From assembly GCA_030064795.1 (NCBI GenBank), contig JASJEI010000324.1:1-20363 (forward strand): a DNA stretch of 20,363 nt, written 5' to 3'. The position numbers and the translations under genes are program-made. Below the pieces are notes generated by a model. The model was not told the origin of the DNA. It made no database searches and saw nothing but the letters and a program-made list of their open reading frames with translations. Origin of the DNA: Pleurocapsa sp. MO_226.B13 (GTDB taxonomy: Bacteria; Cyanobacteriota; Cyanobacteriia; Cyanobacteriales; Xenococcaceae). This document shows positions 7,302-15,340 of this stretch, in pieces; the first letter of the stretch is position 1, and each line of letters starts with the position of its first letter.

Positions 7302-8213
7302 TTAGGTAACGGCAAACAGACGGGCAAAAAGACGAGACAGGGGCAGCAACGCTAAGAGTAACAAGCCGTAAATCCCATTACTAAAACCAGCAGCGATAGT
7401 TGCATCCAAAATAATTAAGGATAAAATTCCTGCTTTAACCGCCAGTTGAATCAATTCCGCACTGGGGGTAAGGGCAGCTTTGAGGAAAGGAGGTAGAACT
7501 AAAATCGTAAATAAAAGCAAAAAAGGCAGAGTAATTAAGAGGCTATATGCTGAAAGTAGCCCCAAACCGAGAATAATCCCGATAACCAGAGCAATCAAGG
7601 CGATCGCAATTGCACCCGTAATTTTTTTGCCTCCGCGAACTTCTCCCTGGGCAATGGCAGTAATCGCAGCAATATAAATAATCGGAATCAAGGCCAAATA
7701 CCAGCGATCGCCGACTACTTGAGGGACAACGCTGACACCCAGTAACAAATTACCGCCACGACACAGCCCCATGTTAATCGGGCCGAGAAATGTCTGATGT
7801 TTACCCCATTTATCGTAGATCAGGGCGGTTATTGCCACGATTCCCGCCAAAATAGCACTCAGTTGAGACACCATAGCAGCAGCGACTATCCCCATAACTA
7901 ACAAGATAGTCCCTAGAGCGATCGCGCCCGATAAAGAAGCTTTACCACTAGGAAGAGGACGTTCTGGACGTTCGATGGCATCTAGTTCGGCATCGCAAAC
8001 ATCATTAAAAACCACTCCACCACCATAAAGCCCCGTAGTAGCCAAAATTAACCAACCTAAAGCGACAAAATCCAGGTTGCTAATTTCCGCAGTTACCGCC
8101 CCAGCAGCAGCAAAGCCCAGCAAAATATCTGCCCAAGCAGTAATAATATTGGCGGGACGCATTAGTTGTAAATAAGCCCAGAAAGATTGAGATTTAATTG
8201 TTATCGTGGACAT
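7302..8213 (-). CDS. eboC: EboC, UbiA-type prenyltransferase-like membrane protein
   Basis: A 303-residue UbiA-superfamily integral membrane protein with about eight or nine membrane segments. The prenyl-diphosphate and Mg binding motif is intact: NDVCDAELDAIERPERPLPSG at about 70-90, split here for reading as NDVCDAELD and RPERPLPSG. The second region reads ALIYDKWGKH. This superfamily attaches prenyl chains to aromatic or quinone-like acceptors at the membrane. The acceptor for EboC is unknown. I chose ATG at 8213 over a TTG four codons upstream because ATG is stronger and a GGA lies about 8 nt before it. It is third in the operon, after an 85-98-nt gap that contains a strong hairpin. Confidence 0.9.
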   Translation of the reverse strand: MSTITIKSQSFWAYLQLMRPANIITAWADILLGFAAAGAVTAEISNLDFVALGWLILATTGLYGGGVVFNDVCDAELDAIERPERPLPSGKASLSGAIALGTILLVMGIVAAAMVSQLSAILAGIVAITALIYDKWGKHQTFLGPINMGLCRGGNLLLGVSVVPQVVGDRWYLALIPIIYIAAITAIAQGEVRGGKKITGAIAIALIALVIGIILGLGLLSAYSLLITLPFLLLFTILVLPPFLKAALTPSAELIQLAVKAGILSLIILDATIAAGFSNGIYGLLLLALLPLSRLFARLFAVT

Positions 8214-8255
8214 TATCAATTCCAATAATTAAATAATTAGGTATGGTCAACTAGA

Positions 8256-8278
8256 GGCAAGGTACTTTCTACCTTGCC
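8256..8278 (-). promoter_or_regulatory. perfect intercistronic hairpin between eboB and eboC
   Basis: GGCAAGGTA (8256-8264) and TACCTTGCC (8270-8278) form a perfect 9-bp stem with a 5-nt loop in the longest gap of the operon. On the transcribed strand no U-run follows, so it is not a normal intrinsic terminator. It could mark an RNA processing or stabilising site that sets different levels for eboAB and eboCDEF. That role is inference. Confidence 0.5.
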
Positions 8279-8310
8279 CGTGCAGTAGCTAATAGTTGCC
8301 AAATAAACTA

Positions 8311-9240
8311 CTAAACAATAACTACAGATTCTGATTCAGGAGTCGTTTCCACTAGAGGTTGTTGACCCCGCAATACAGAATTACCACTAAAGAGTTGACG
8401 CTGATCGATCGGCGTGGGATTTAACCAGTCACTTTCTTTAATTTGACCGCTTTGACTATAAGCAGTAAGGGCATTTTGATAGCAAACGGCTTTAATTTGC
8501 GCTTCGGGAATACCTCTTTGTGCCATCAAGCGGGCAGTTTTTGGTACGGCTAGAGGATCGCTAACCCCCCAGTCAGCACTACTATCGACAATGATGCGAT
8601 CGCAACCATAATGACGCACCACTTCTACCATTCTTTCGTTACCCATCTTGGTATGGGGATAAATAGTAAAGGCTGCCCAAAAACCCCGATCTAAGACTTC
8701 TTTGACGGTTTCTTCATTGTTGTGATCGACGATAACTTGAGATGGTTTTAAACCGTGTTCCAAACAAACATCCATACTGTGAGATGTTCCCTCTTTTTTG
8801 TTGCGATGGGGAGTATGAATCATCACGGGTAAATCTAATTCCTTCGCCAATTCTAATTGAAGACGGAAGTATTTATCTTCAGCAGGAGTCATGTCGTCAT
8901 AGCCAATTTCGCCAATAGCTACTACTCCTTCTTTGCAAGCATACAAAGGTAACATTTCCATTACCGCTTCGGCTAAGGCTTCGTTATTAGCTTCTTTGGA
9001 GTTTAAACCAATGGTGCAGTAATGTTTAATCCCAAACTGACTGGCACGAAATCTTTCCCAACCGACCAAAGAACTGAGATAATCTTTGTAACTATCGGCA
9101 CTAGTACGGGGTTGCCCTAACCAAAAAGCTGGCTCAATTACCGCCACTATCCCAGCTTTTGCCATTGCTTGATAGTCATCGGTAGTTCTAGCAGTCATGT
9201 GAATGTGAGGGTCGAGAAACATCATGTTGTTATTATTCAT
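8311..9240 (-). CDS. eboB: EboB, TatD-like metal-dependent hydrolase
   Basis: A 309-residue amidohydrolase-superfamily protein related to TatD. Its metal-binding pattern is complete: His12 and His14 (FLDPHIHMT), Glu111 (AIGEIGYDD), His142 (MIHTPHR), His173 (IVDHNNEE) and Asp219 (IVDSSADWG). The body is longer than ordinary TatD nucleases (about 260 residues) and has a C-terminal extension of about 40 residues rich in Glu and Val. The start at 9240 gives the MNNNN leader; ATGs at residues 6 and 7 are possible alternatives that leave the domain intact. It follows eboA by 57 nt. TatD proteins act as nucleases, but the ebo members are thought to act in the metabolite pathway, and the substrate is unknown. 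Confidence 0.9.
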   Translation of the reverse strand: MNNNNMMFLDPHIHMTARTTDDYQAMAKAGIVAVIEPAFWLGQPRTSADSYKDYLSSLVGWERFRASQFGIKHYCTIGLNSKEANNEALAEAVMEMLPLYACKEGVVAIGEIGYDDMTPAEDKYFRLQLELAKELDLPVMIHTPHRNKKEGTSHSMDVCLEHGLKPSQVIVDHNNEETVKEVLDRGFWAAFTIYPHTKMGNERMVEVVRHYGCDRIIVDSSADWGVSDPLAVPKTARLMAQRGIPEAQIKAVCYQNALTAYSQSGQIKESDWLNPTPIDQRQLFSGNSVLRGQQPLVETTPESESVVIV

Positions 9241-9297
9241 GGGTAGATTTTATGTTGTTGTAATTAAATTTTTAGGATAGATTAAAATTTGCTCGAT

Positions 9298-10047
9298 TTA
9301 ACTGCATACTGCTTTAAATTCAGCTTCGAGAGTTGCCACTGCCTGAGCATCAAAAGGTTTTACTAATTGCCACAGTTCGGGGTTCACCGTTCTTTTCGCT
9401 GCTAGTCTTTCGCGAGCATAGTCAATTAACATCCGTGATAATTGCTGATTGTTACGGCTTTTTAAGCCATGAATTGGATGTAGGGGGCTACCAACAAATA
9501 AAGCCTTGAGAACCATTTGATTCCAAGCCAAATCGTCTAAATATTCCGCAGGATAGGGATTATTTAAAGCCACAGCATTAAACACCGAAGTCATATTACT
9601 GCGAACTCCTTCAGCAGCACGTAATTTAAATCTTTCGGGATAAGGTAACAGAGGTAAACTTTGATACAAGGCGATCGCTTCTCTAACGTCCGCCGTCGCA
9701 AAGATTTTGTCTAAGGTAGCAACATATAGAGCTTCATCTTCGTGGGGAAAAGATAAAATCAAGACAGTACGACCAACTTGGTCTAGAGTCCAATCACTAG
9801 GATTCCATCCCTCTACTAAGTCATTGGCTGCTTGTAATTCTTCCGCAGATAAATTTAAATCTTGCTTGTCTAGATAGCGAGATACACCGCTAAAAGCAGT
9901 AAATAAAGTTCTGGCTTCGGCATTTTTGCTAATTTTTTCTTGTTTGCCTTGAAGCCAAACTAAACTCTCAGCAGAGATTCGTGTTTTTAACCAACCGTAG
10001 AGTAAAGCAATAATTTTATTAGTTTTAATATCAGTCTCAGTAAACAT
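9298..10047 (-). CDS. eboA: EboA-domain protein, first gene of the ebo operon
   Basis: A 249-residue, mainly helical soluble protein. The segments WLKTRISAESLVWLQGK (19-35), SPLHPIHGLKSRNNQQLSRM and LIDYARERLAAKR near the C terminus fit the EboA family. No catalytic motif is recognisable and no transmembrane segment or signal peptide is seen. It opens the operon eboA to eboF, all on one strand. In scytonemin-producing cyanobacteria the ebo genes are required for moving a scytonemin precursor to the periplasm. Related clusters occur in other bacteria, and the shared product is not defined. A TATACT hexamer about 32 nt upstream may be its -10 box. Confidence 0.88.
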   Translation of the reverse strand: MFTETDIKTNKIIALLYGWLKTRISAESLVWLQGKQEKISKNAEARTLFTAFSGVSRYLDKQDLNLSAEELQAANDLVEGWNPSDWTLDQVGRTVLILSFPHEDEALYVATLDKIFATADVREAIALYQSLPLLPYPERFKLRAAEGVRSNMTSVFNAVALNNPYPAEYLDDLAWNQMVLKALFVGSPLHPIHGLKSRNNQQLSRMLIDYARERLAAKRTVNPELWQLVKPFDAQAVATLEAEFKAVCS

Positions 10048-10341
10048 GACTAGGTAATAACGCCTGTTTTGCTACTCAAGTATAATCAGATTACTGAGAT
10101 AAAACTATAAAATTCTGATGTTTTTCTGCCAAGTTTTCTTTAGATTAGGTGTTTTTTTGGTTAAGTTAGCGTGTAGAAAGAGCAGAGAGGGACTTGGGGC
10201 GCAGGGGACAGAGGAAGCAGCGACTAATAACCACTGATAACTGTTGACTGTTGACTGTCAACTAACTCCCGTACAGATAAGGCATGCCTTGTCTCTAAAT
10301 CCTGACTCCCGTACAGATAAGGCATGCCTTGTCTCTAAATC
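10048..10341. other. eboA/dapF intergenic region
   Basis: About 294 bp between the dapF stop and the eboA start. Nearest eboA is AT-rich promoter-like DNA. The rest is filler with no gene: a purine-rich stretch near 10178-10222, then tgttgac direct repeats ending in the odd-centred palindrome GTTGACTGTCAAC (10250-10262), then the tandem palindromic repeat at 10265-10343. Confidence 0.6.
10079..10107 (-). promoter_or_regulatory. weak candidate promoter for eboA
   Basis: On the minus strand TATACT (10084-10079) has a good -10 match and lies about 32 nt before the eboA start. The -35 position (10107-10102, TAGTTT) matches poorly. A GTA-N9-TAC sequence overlaps the -10, one base longer than the NtcA consensus GTA-N8-TAC, so NtcA control is not supported. 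Confidence 0.3.
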
Positions 10342-10343
10342 CT
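10265..10343. repeat. two tandem copies of a GGCATGCC-centred palindromic repeat
   Basis: A 39-bp unit at 10265-10303 recurs without change at 10305-10343. Each unit contains the near-palindrome AGATAAGGCATGCCTTGTCT. The second copy runs two bases into the dapF stop codon (TAG on the minus strand, 10344-10342). A third, perfectly palindromic relative lies at 12042-12061. The family is familiar as an interspersed repeat in cyanobacterial genomes. Confidence 0.85.
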
Positions 10344-11193
10344 AACTCTCTATATTTGCTTTACCTCGAAATACCTCAATTGCGGGACCTGTCATGTAAA
10401 CTCGGTTGTCGGCTACCGACCAATTAATCTCTAAACATCCTCCAGGCAATTCTACAGTACAAGAGCGATCGCATTTGTTATTTAATACTCCTGCTACTAC
10501 CGAAGCACAAGCTCCCGTACCACAAGCTAAAGTAATTCCCGCGCCTCTTTCCCAAACGCGCATTTTAATATAGTCTGGCTTGACTATCTGAATAAATTCA
10601 GTATTGGTACGTTGCGGAAAAACAGGATGATGCTCGAATTCTGGTCCGATTTTGGCTAAATCAATCTCATCGGTGTTTTCTACAAAGGTAATACAGTGAG
10701 GATTACCCATACTTACTGCTGTAACCGACCAAGTAGAACCAGCAACTTCAAGGGGTTGGTCAACGACTTTACCGTCTTTAGAGTTTAAAGTAGTAGGAAT
10801 TTCTGCTGCGGTTAATTGTGGTTCTCCCATATCTACCGTCACCTCGCCATTACTTTCTAATTTAGGAATAATTACCCCTGCTAGAGTATGAATTCTGTAA
10901 GATTTATTAACTTGGGAATTCCCTTCGAGATCGGCGATAAACTTAGCTAGACAGCGTATACCATTGCCACACATTTCTGGCTCAGAACCATCAGAATTAT
11001 AAATTCTCATGGTGTATTCTGTAGCTTCTTTCCCTGGTAAAGCGAAAATGACACCATCAGCACCAATACCAAAATGGCGATCGCACATTGCGATTGCTTG
11101 TTTGGGGGTAATTAAGGGGTCGGCAGAATGACGATTATCAATCAAAATAAAATCATTACCTAATCCTTGGTATTTGCTAAACTCGATTACCAT
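10342..11193 (-). CDS. dapF: diaminopimelate epimerase
   Basis: A 283-residue cytoplasmic enzyme that interconverts LL- and meso-diaminopimelate for lysine and peptidoglycan synthesis. It is PLP-independent and uses two Cys as acid and base: Cys75 in [11 protein letters not shown] and Cys224 in [10 protein letters not shown]. Both motifs are intact. The opening [13 protein letters not shown] and the GIGADGVI motif (43-49) are typical. Length matches the family. It is divergent from hfq with only 34 bp between the two starts, an arrangement I recall from other cyanobacteria such as Synechocystis. The two promoters must therefore overlap or lie inside the opposite gene. Confidence 0.97.
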   Translation of the reverse strand: MVIEFSKYQGLGNDFILIDNRHSADPLITPKQAIAMCDRHFGIGADGVIFALPGKEATEYTMRIYNSDGSEPEMCGNGIRCLAKFIADLEGNSQVNKSYRIHTLAGVIIPKLESNGEVTVDMGEPQLTAAEIPTTLNSKDGKVVDQPLEVAGSTWSVTAVSMGNPHCITFVENTDEIDLAKIGPEFEHHPVFPQRTNTEFIQIVKPDYIKMRVWERGAGITLACGTGACASVVAGVLNNKCDRSCTVELPGGCLEINWSVADNRVYMTGPAIEVFRGKANIES

Positions 11194-11227
11194 CTTTGAT
11201 TTTCCTTAAATTAAGAGAACTAAAAAT

Positions 11228-11440
11228 ATGACTGAATTTGATACCGATCTGCCTGGTATAAGACAAATCCAACAATATATTAAAGACAAACAGGAAGTAG
11301 AACTAAAACTAATAACAGACGATTTAATAGTCGGCAAAATAATCTGGCAGGATGTTAATTCTCTTTGTTTGGTAGATCATTACAACCAGGAAACACTTAT
11401 TTGGCGACAAGCTTTAGTTTATCTAAAACCAAAGGCATAA
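11228..11440 (+). CDS. hfq: cyanobacterial Hfq-like protein
   Basis: A 70-residue Sm-fold protein. The sequence IRQIQQYIKDKQEVELKL (11-28), then GKIIWQDVNSLCLVD (36-50), then a C-terminal ALVYLKPKA matches the cyanobacterial Hfq branch. This branch lacks the classic Hfq YKHA motif and binds RNA poorly. In Synechocystis its homologue binds the pilus ATPase PilB and is needed for twitching motility and phototaxis. The short length with no C-terminal tail is normal for the branch. Divergent from dapF and convergent with the YqeY-like gene. The stop is followed within 15 nt by a strong hairpin. Confidence 0.9.
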   Translation: MTEFDTDLPGIRQIQQYIKDKQEVELKLITDDLIVGKIIWQDVNSLCLVDHYNQETLIWRQALVYLKPKA

Positions 11441-11454
11441 AAAAACCTGAGTTC

Positions 11455-11478
11455 AGGGGTGAACGGTCGTTCGCCCCT
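11455..11478. terminator. hairpin between convergent hfq and yqeY genes
   Basis: AGGGGTGAAC (11455-11464) pairs with GTTCGCCCCT (11469-11478) at 9 of 10 positions around a 4-nt loop. No long T-run follows on either strand. It sits in the 51-bp gap between two converging genes and could end both transcripts. The sequence also resembles an interspersed GGGGCGAAC-type cyanobacterial repeat, so a repeat reused as terminator is possible. Confidence 0.5.
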
Positions 11479-11491
11479 ACTAATGACCAAT

Positions 11492-11947
11492 TTAAGATAA
11501 CTTACTTCTAACTAGCGTCTGAATTTTCTTACCGTCTGCTTTGCCTTTAAGTTGCTTCATTGCAGGGCCCATGACTTTACCCAAATCTTTGACTGAGGTC
11601 GCACCAGAAGTAGCAATAATCTCATCAATAATGCTTTCTAATTCGCGATCGCTAATTTGTTCGGGAAGATAGGTTTCAATAATTGCTAACTCTTGAGTTT
11701 CTTTTTCTGCTAAATCATCTCTTCCCGCATTCTTAAACTGTTCGATCGAATCGCGACGCTGTTTTGCCTGTTGCGAAAGCAATTCAATTTCTTGTTCTTC
11801 GCTAAGACTCTCTTGACCTTTAGGACGTAGTTCGACCTCTTTTTCTAAGATCGCTTTTTTGATACCGCGTACTGTTTGCAGGCGAACTTTATCCTTGGAT
11901 TTCATCGCCGTTTTAATGTCTTCGCCAATTTGTTCTTTAAGACCCAT
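11492..11947 (-). CDS. yqeY: GatB/YqeY domain protein
   Basis: A 151-residue helical protein of the YqeY family, related to the C-terminal tRNA-binding domain of the GatB amidotransferase subunit. The opening KEQIGEDIKTAMKSKDK, the central SQQAKQRRDSIEQFKNAGR and LAIIETYLPEQ, and the C-terminal KDLGKVMGPAMKQLKGKADG are diagnostic. The precise role of stand-alone YqeY is not settled; tRNA or amidotransferase interaction is inferred from homology. It converges on hfq and follows ppk1 in the same direction is not the case: it lies downstream of the ppk1 start side by 143 bp from the ppk1 stop and is upstream of it only in coordinate order. It likely has its own promoter in the gap at 11948-12090, which is read toward it. 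Confidence 0.9.
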   Translation of the reverse strand: MGLKEQIGEDIKTAMKSKDKVRLQTVRGIKKAILEKEVELRPKGQESLSEEQEIELLSQQAKQRRDSIEQFKNAGRDDLAEKETQELAIIETYLPEQISDRELESIIDEIIATSGATSVKDLGKVMGPAMKQLKGKADGKKIQTLVRSKLS

Positions 11948-12041
11948 GGTGATTATTTCCCCTATATCGAGTAGATTATTATAAAATACTTTTTAGGCAT
12001 TACAAAAATAATTACATTAATTAATTACTCGCTACTCGTAC

Positions 12042-12061
12042 AGACAAGGCATGCCTTGTCT
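12042..12061. repeat. 20-bp perfect palindrome, third GGCATGCC copy
   Basis: AGACAAGGCATGCCTTGTCT is a perfect 20-bp palindrome and the best-preserved member of the repeat found twice in tandem at 10265-10343. It lies between the ppk1 stop and the yqeY start, both on the minus strand. As RNA it would fold into a compact hairpin, which could act between the two genes. No T-run follows. Confidence 0.8.
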
Positions 12062-12090
12062 CTAGCTACTCCCTATTCCCTACTCACCAC

Positions 12091-14247
12091 TCACTTAGAA
12101 ACAATTCCCGCTGACTGCAAGGCCATTTCCATAAAGGTATCGTGGGAATTTCTCACTTCTTCATCTTTTTGAGGTTTTCTTTGAATATAGGTTCCGTCAG
12201 GCTGCAATTCCCAGGCTTTGCGGTTGTCCGCCAGCATTACTCCCAAAACCTCCTGTAAATCCTGAAAAATTTCGGGAGACTCAATCGGAGTCACCGCTTC
12301 TACTCGGCGACTGAGGTTACGAGTCATCCAGTCTGCACTACCAATATAGATTTCTTCTTCGCCATTATTGTGAAAATAGAAAATACGAGAATGCTCCAGA
12401 AAACGCCCGATAATACTAATAACGCGAATTTTATCGCTAAACCCAGGTAAACCAGGACGCAAACAACATATACCCCTAACAATTAAGTCTATTTCTACTC
12501 CTACTTGAGAAGCTTGATAGAGTGTTTGAATCACCTGTTGGTCTACTAGAGAATTCATCTTAGCTACAATACGACCTGTTTTACCCTGACGACAATTCTC
12601 CGCTTCGCGATTAATCATTTCGATCATGCGATCGCGCAAACTAACAGGAGCAACCAGCAATTTACGATAAGATTTTTGTTGAGAATAACCAGTTAAGAAA
12701 TTAAACAAATCCGTCAAGTCTGCACCCAACTCTTCACGACAGCTTAAAAGCCCCAAATCGGTATATATTTTTGCTGTTTTGGGATTATAGTTGCCAGTAC
12801 CGATATGAACATAGCGACGTATACGTTCTTTTTCTTGGCGCACGACTAAAGTAATTTTGGTATGGGTTTTTAAGCCTGTAACACCATAAACGACATGAAC
12901 TCCCGATTTTTCTAATTTTCTCGCCCAAAGAATATTATTTTCCTCATCAAAACGAGCCTTGAGTTCGACTAATGCCACTACTTGCTTGTCGTTTTGCGCT
13001 GCTGCAATTAAGGCTTTAATAATTGGTGAATCTCCAGAAGTACGATAAAGAGTCATTTTAATTGCCAAAACGTCGGGATCGTAGGCTGCATCGGTGATAA
13101 AGCGCAACACAGTACTACTAAAAGAATGATAAGGATGATGAAATAATAAGTCTCCCTGACGAATGACGTTAAAAAAGCTTTCTCCTTCTCCACTGTTTTC
13201 TCCTTCTTCTTTTAAACCGCCAAGGCGTGAAGGTAATACCGCAGTCCAGGGTCGATCTTTCAGTTCGGATAAAGGCAGGGCCATAAAAGACATCAAATCT
13301 CCCAAACCTAATAAACCATCAATGTCATAAACGTCATTTTCGTGTAAAGCCAACTCACGAATAATGGTGGAGCGAATTTCGGGTGGTACTGAGGCTTCAA
13401 TCTCTAATCTTACTGATGAGCCACCAATGCGCCTTTTTTGGAGTTCTTTTTCAATTGCCAGCAACAGATCGTCTGCTTCATCTTCTTCTACTGACAAGTC
13501 AGCATTGCGCGTGACACGAAAAGCATAAGACTCTAGAATACTCATACCTGGGAACAGATATTCCAAATTATGAATAACGATCTGCTCAATAGGTACACCA
13601 GTCCAAACCACAGGCTTACCTCGGTGTAGCTGTCTCAATTCTTCTGGTAATTCTACAAATCGCGATAATACTTTGGGAATTTTGACTCTGGCAAATAGCT
13701 CATTGTCAAGTTTAGGATTTTTTAAAACTACAGCTAAATTTAAACTGAGATTAGAAATATAGGGAAATGGATGAGAAGGATCTACTGCCAGAGGAGTTAA
13801 AACTGGGAATATATGTTCTTCAAAGAATTGATTGAGATAAGTTCTTTGTTCTTGATTTAAGTCTACATAATTTAGTAAGTAAATTCCTGACTTAGTTAGT
13901 TCTTTCTTTAGTACTTTCTCAAAATGCTGATGTTGCTCCTCGATCATCGGAGACAAAATTTCAGCAATTTCCTTTAACTGTTGTTTGGGAGTTCGACCAT
14001 CTGCTGTAAGCTTAGTTACCCCTGCTGCTACCTGTTGTTTTAATGCAGCTACCCTGACCATAAAAAATTCATCTAAATTCGAGCTAAAGATAGCCATAAA
14101 CTTGAGACGTTCTAGTAATGGCGTTCTTTTATCCAACGCTTCTGCCAACACCCGTCGGTTAAACTCTAACCAACTTAATTCTCGATTGAAATAATATTTA
14201 GGGTCATCTAAATCGACGGTCTTCTCTACGGGTTTGGTACTAGTCAT
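12091..14247 (-). CDS. ppk1: polyphosphate kinase 1
   Basis: A 718-residue cytoplasmic enzyme that transfers the gamma phosphate of ATP to growing polyphosphate chains. Order of domains: N domain (about 17-120, YYFNRELSWLEFNRRVL), H domain, and two phospholipase-D-like C domains. The autophosphorylated His is His462 in GLKTHTKITLV, and the second essential His is His619 in LEHSRIFYF. Their spacing of 157 residues equals that of E. coli His435 and His592. Arg-containing KMTLYRTS and YVHIGTGNYN are also conserved. I chose ATG at 14247 over the GTG directly before it. It is divergent from recR. An 11-bp-phased TTTAA array upstream may be a Pho-type control region. Confidence 0.97.
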   Translation of the reverse strand: MTSTKPVEKTVDLDDPKYYFNRELSWLEFNRRVLAEALDKRTPLLERLKFMAIFSSNLDEFFMVRVAALKQQVAAGVTKLTADGRTPKQQLKEIAEILSPMIEEQHQHFEKVLKKELTKSGIYLLNYVDLNQEQRTYLNQFFEEHIFPVLTPLAVDPSHPFPYISNLSLNLAVVLKNPKLDNELFARVKIPKVLSRFVELPEELRQLHRGKPVVWTGVPIEQIVIHNLEYLFPGMSILESYAFRVTRNADLSVEEDEADDLLLAIEKELQKRRIGGSSVRLEIEASVPPEIRSTIIRELALHENDVYDIDGLLGLGDLMSFMALPLSELKDRPWTAVLPSRLGGLKEEGENSGEGESFFNVIRQGDLLFHHPYHSFSSTVLRFITDAAYDPDVLAIKMTLYRTSGDSPIIKALIAAAQNDKQVVALVELKARFDEENNILWARKLEKSGVHVVYGVTGLKTHTKITLVVRQEKERIRRYVHIGTGNYNPKTAKIYTDLGLLSCREELGADLTDLFNFLTGYSQQKSYRKLLVAPVSLRDRMIEMINREAENCRQGKTGRIVAKMNSLVDQQVIQTLYQASQVGVEIDLIVRGICCLRPGLPGFSDKIRVISIIGRFLEHSRIFYFHNNGEEEIYIGSADWMTRNLSRRVEAVTPIESPEIFQDLQEVLGVMLADNRKAWELQPDGTYIQRKPQKDEEVRNSHDTFMEMALQSAGIVSK

Positions 14248-14309
14248 CACTCTATGGTTTTAGATATTTCTGGTGTTCGACAATAGGCTCGCTTGCTACT
14301 ACGGCTCTC

Positions 14310-14350
14310 AATTTAAATTTAACAGGATCTGCTCTTAAACTTGTCTTAAA
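14310..14350 (-). promoter_or_regulatory. Pho-box-like direct repeats upstream of ppk1
   Basis: Read on the minus strand, TTTAAGAC (14350-14343) and TTTAAGAG (14339-14332) are spaced 11 bp apart. TTTAAATT (14317-14310) falls in the same 11-bp phase after one empty slot. Cyanobacterial Pho boxes bound by the phosphate-starvation regulator SphR are 8-bp TTAA-containing repeats spaced by 3 bp. The phasing fits, but positions 6-7 match the consensus poorly. The array lies about 60-100 bp before the ppk1 start. Confidence 0.35.
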
Positions 14351-14482
14351 AAGATCCTCTTTAAAAATATTAGCTTTTCATCTATCTATAGTAGTAATTA
14401 CTTAATAAGACTAGATTAAGAAACAATTTTACGAGCAGGCGATCGCTCTAATAACCAATGACCAATAACAAAACACATTTGA

Positions 14483-14488
14483 TATAAT
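14483..14488 (+). promoter_or_regulatory. recR promoter, consensus -10 box
   Basis: TATAAT is a perfect -10 hexamer 25 nt before the recR GTG. A TGACCA at 14459-14464 with an 18-nt spacer could serve as a weak -35. The implied transcript start near 14495 leaves a leader of about 20 nt. Confidence 0.6.
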
Positions 14489-14513
14489 AAACTCCTCATC
14501 AACTCAAGAATAT

Positions 14514-15122
14514 GTGAGGAAGCAAGCCATTTATACGCCTCCTTTAGCCCGTTTAATCGAGCAGTTGCAACTTTTGCCAGGAGTAGGGCCAAAAACCGCC
14601 CAAAGACTAGCCTTGCATCTAATCAAACGCCCTGACAAAGAAGTTCAAGCACTAGCTCAAGCCTTAATTGCAGCCAAACAGAAAGTAGGCTTGTGCAAAG
14701 TCTGTTTCCATCTTTCTGCCGAACCCGTCTGTTCTATATGTAGTAACCAAAATCGCGATCGCTCTACAGTTTGTGTCGTTGCCGATTCTAGGGATATTAT
14801 TGCCTTGGAAAAAACTAGAGAATATAGGGGACTTTATCATGTCTTGGGGGGGGTGATTTCGCCGATGGACGGTATTGGCCCAGAACAATTGAACATTGAA
14901 GCCTTAGTTCGTAGAGTCACCAAAGAACAGCTTCAAGAAATTATCTTAGCGATTAGTCCTAGTGTAGAAGGTGAAACTACTACCTTATACATTAATGGCT
15001 TGCTACGACCCTTTACTAAAGTTACTCGAATCGCCTTTGGCTTACCCATGGGAGGCGACTTAGAATATGCCGATGAAGTAACCCTGGCTAGAGCTTTGGA
15101 AGGAAGACGAGAATTGGATTAA
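14514..15122 (+). CDS. recR: recombination mediator RecR
   Basis: A 202-residue DNA-repair protein that, with RecO and sometimes RecF, loads RecA at gaps. Domains in order: helix-hairpin-helix (about 18-35, [19 protein letters not shown]), four-Cys zinc motif (Cys61, Cys64, Cys73, Cys76), Toprim domain ([10 protein letters not shown], then [16 protein letters not shown]) and the C-terminal [20 protein letters not shown]. Length matches the family. The start appears to be GTG at 14514. An ATG two bases earlier is out of frame and immediately followed by a stop. A good -10 box precedes it. It is divergent from ppk1 and is followed by a 218-bp gap before the peroxiredoxin. Confidence 0.97.
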   Translation: MRKQAIYTPPLARLIEQLQLLPGVGPKTAQRLALHLIKRPDKEVQALAQALIAAKQKVGLCKVCFHLSAEPVCSICSNQNRDRSTVCVVADSRDIIALEKTREYRGLYHVLGGVISPMDGIGPEQLNIEALVRRVTKEQLQEIILAISPSVEGETTTLYINGLLRPFTKVTRIAFGLPMGGDLEYADEVTLARALEGRRELD

Positions 15123-15148
15123 TTTAAGGAATAAGGAACGAGGAACGA

Positions 15149-15172
15149 GGAGGGAGATAGGGGAGATGGGGG
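15149..15172 (+). repeat. purine-rich G-run tract
   Basis: GG, GGG, GGGG and GGGGG runs are separated by short A/T-containing spacers just after recR. A two-layer G-quadruplex is possible in principle. The same type of low-complexity sequence on the other strand occurs near 1725-1743, which suggests filler repeats more than a regulatory element. Confidence 0.4.
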
Positions 15173-15204
15173 AGACAACTAACTACTAACTCCTAACTCC
15201 GTAC

Positions 15205-15224
15205 GGTCGTGACCTGGAACGACC
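15205..15224. repeat. short inverted repeat after recR
   Basis: GGTCGT (15205-15210) and ACGACC (15219-15224) form a 6-bp stem with an 8-nt loop in the recR/peroxiredoxin gap. No T-run follows. The gap otherwise contains filler and an AT-rich segment (about 15256-15310) that should hold the peroxiredoxin promoter; TTGATT at 15271-15276 is the best -35-like hexamer, with no strong -10 at the right distance. Confidence 0.35.
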
Positions 15225-15340
15225 CTACTCCGAACTCCTAGGAACTCGTTCCCGTAATGACTATGATATATTGATTAAGATTCATAAAAATTATCTAAAC
15301 TGTAAAGAAATACTGCTTGACACTTGAGGAAAATATAACT

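Noticed and set aside
8214..8225. TTG start adding four residues to EboC
   Set aside because: A downstream ATG with a GGA upstream is the better start, and the added residues match nothing.
10079..10098. NtcA site at the eboA promoter
   Set aside because: The spacing is GTA-N9-TAC, not N8, and it overlaps the -10 box without a proper activator position.
10250..10262. GTTGACTGTCAAC palindrome as an operator
   Set aside because: It is embedded in tgttgac filler repeats typical of cyanobacterial intergenic DNA, far from either start.
14664..14888. Minus-strand frame inside recR
   Set aside because: It is a shadow of the recR coding sequence with no family pattern.
15317..15340. TTG start extending the peroxiredoxin by eight residues
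   Set aside because: The ATG at 15341 has a GAGGA ribosome-binding site at proper distance and gives the family-typical N terminus.
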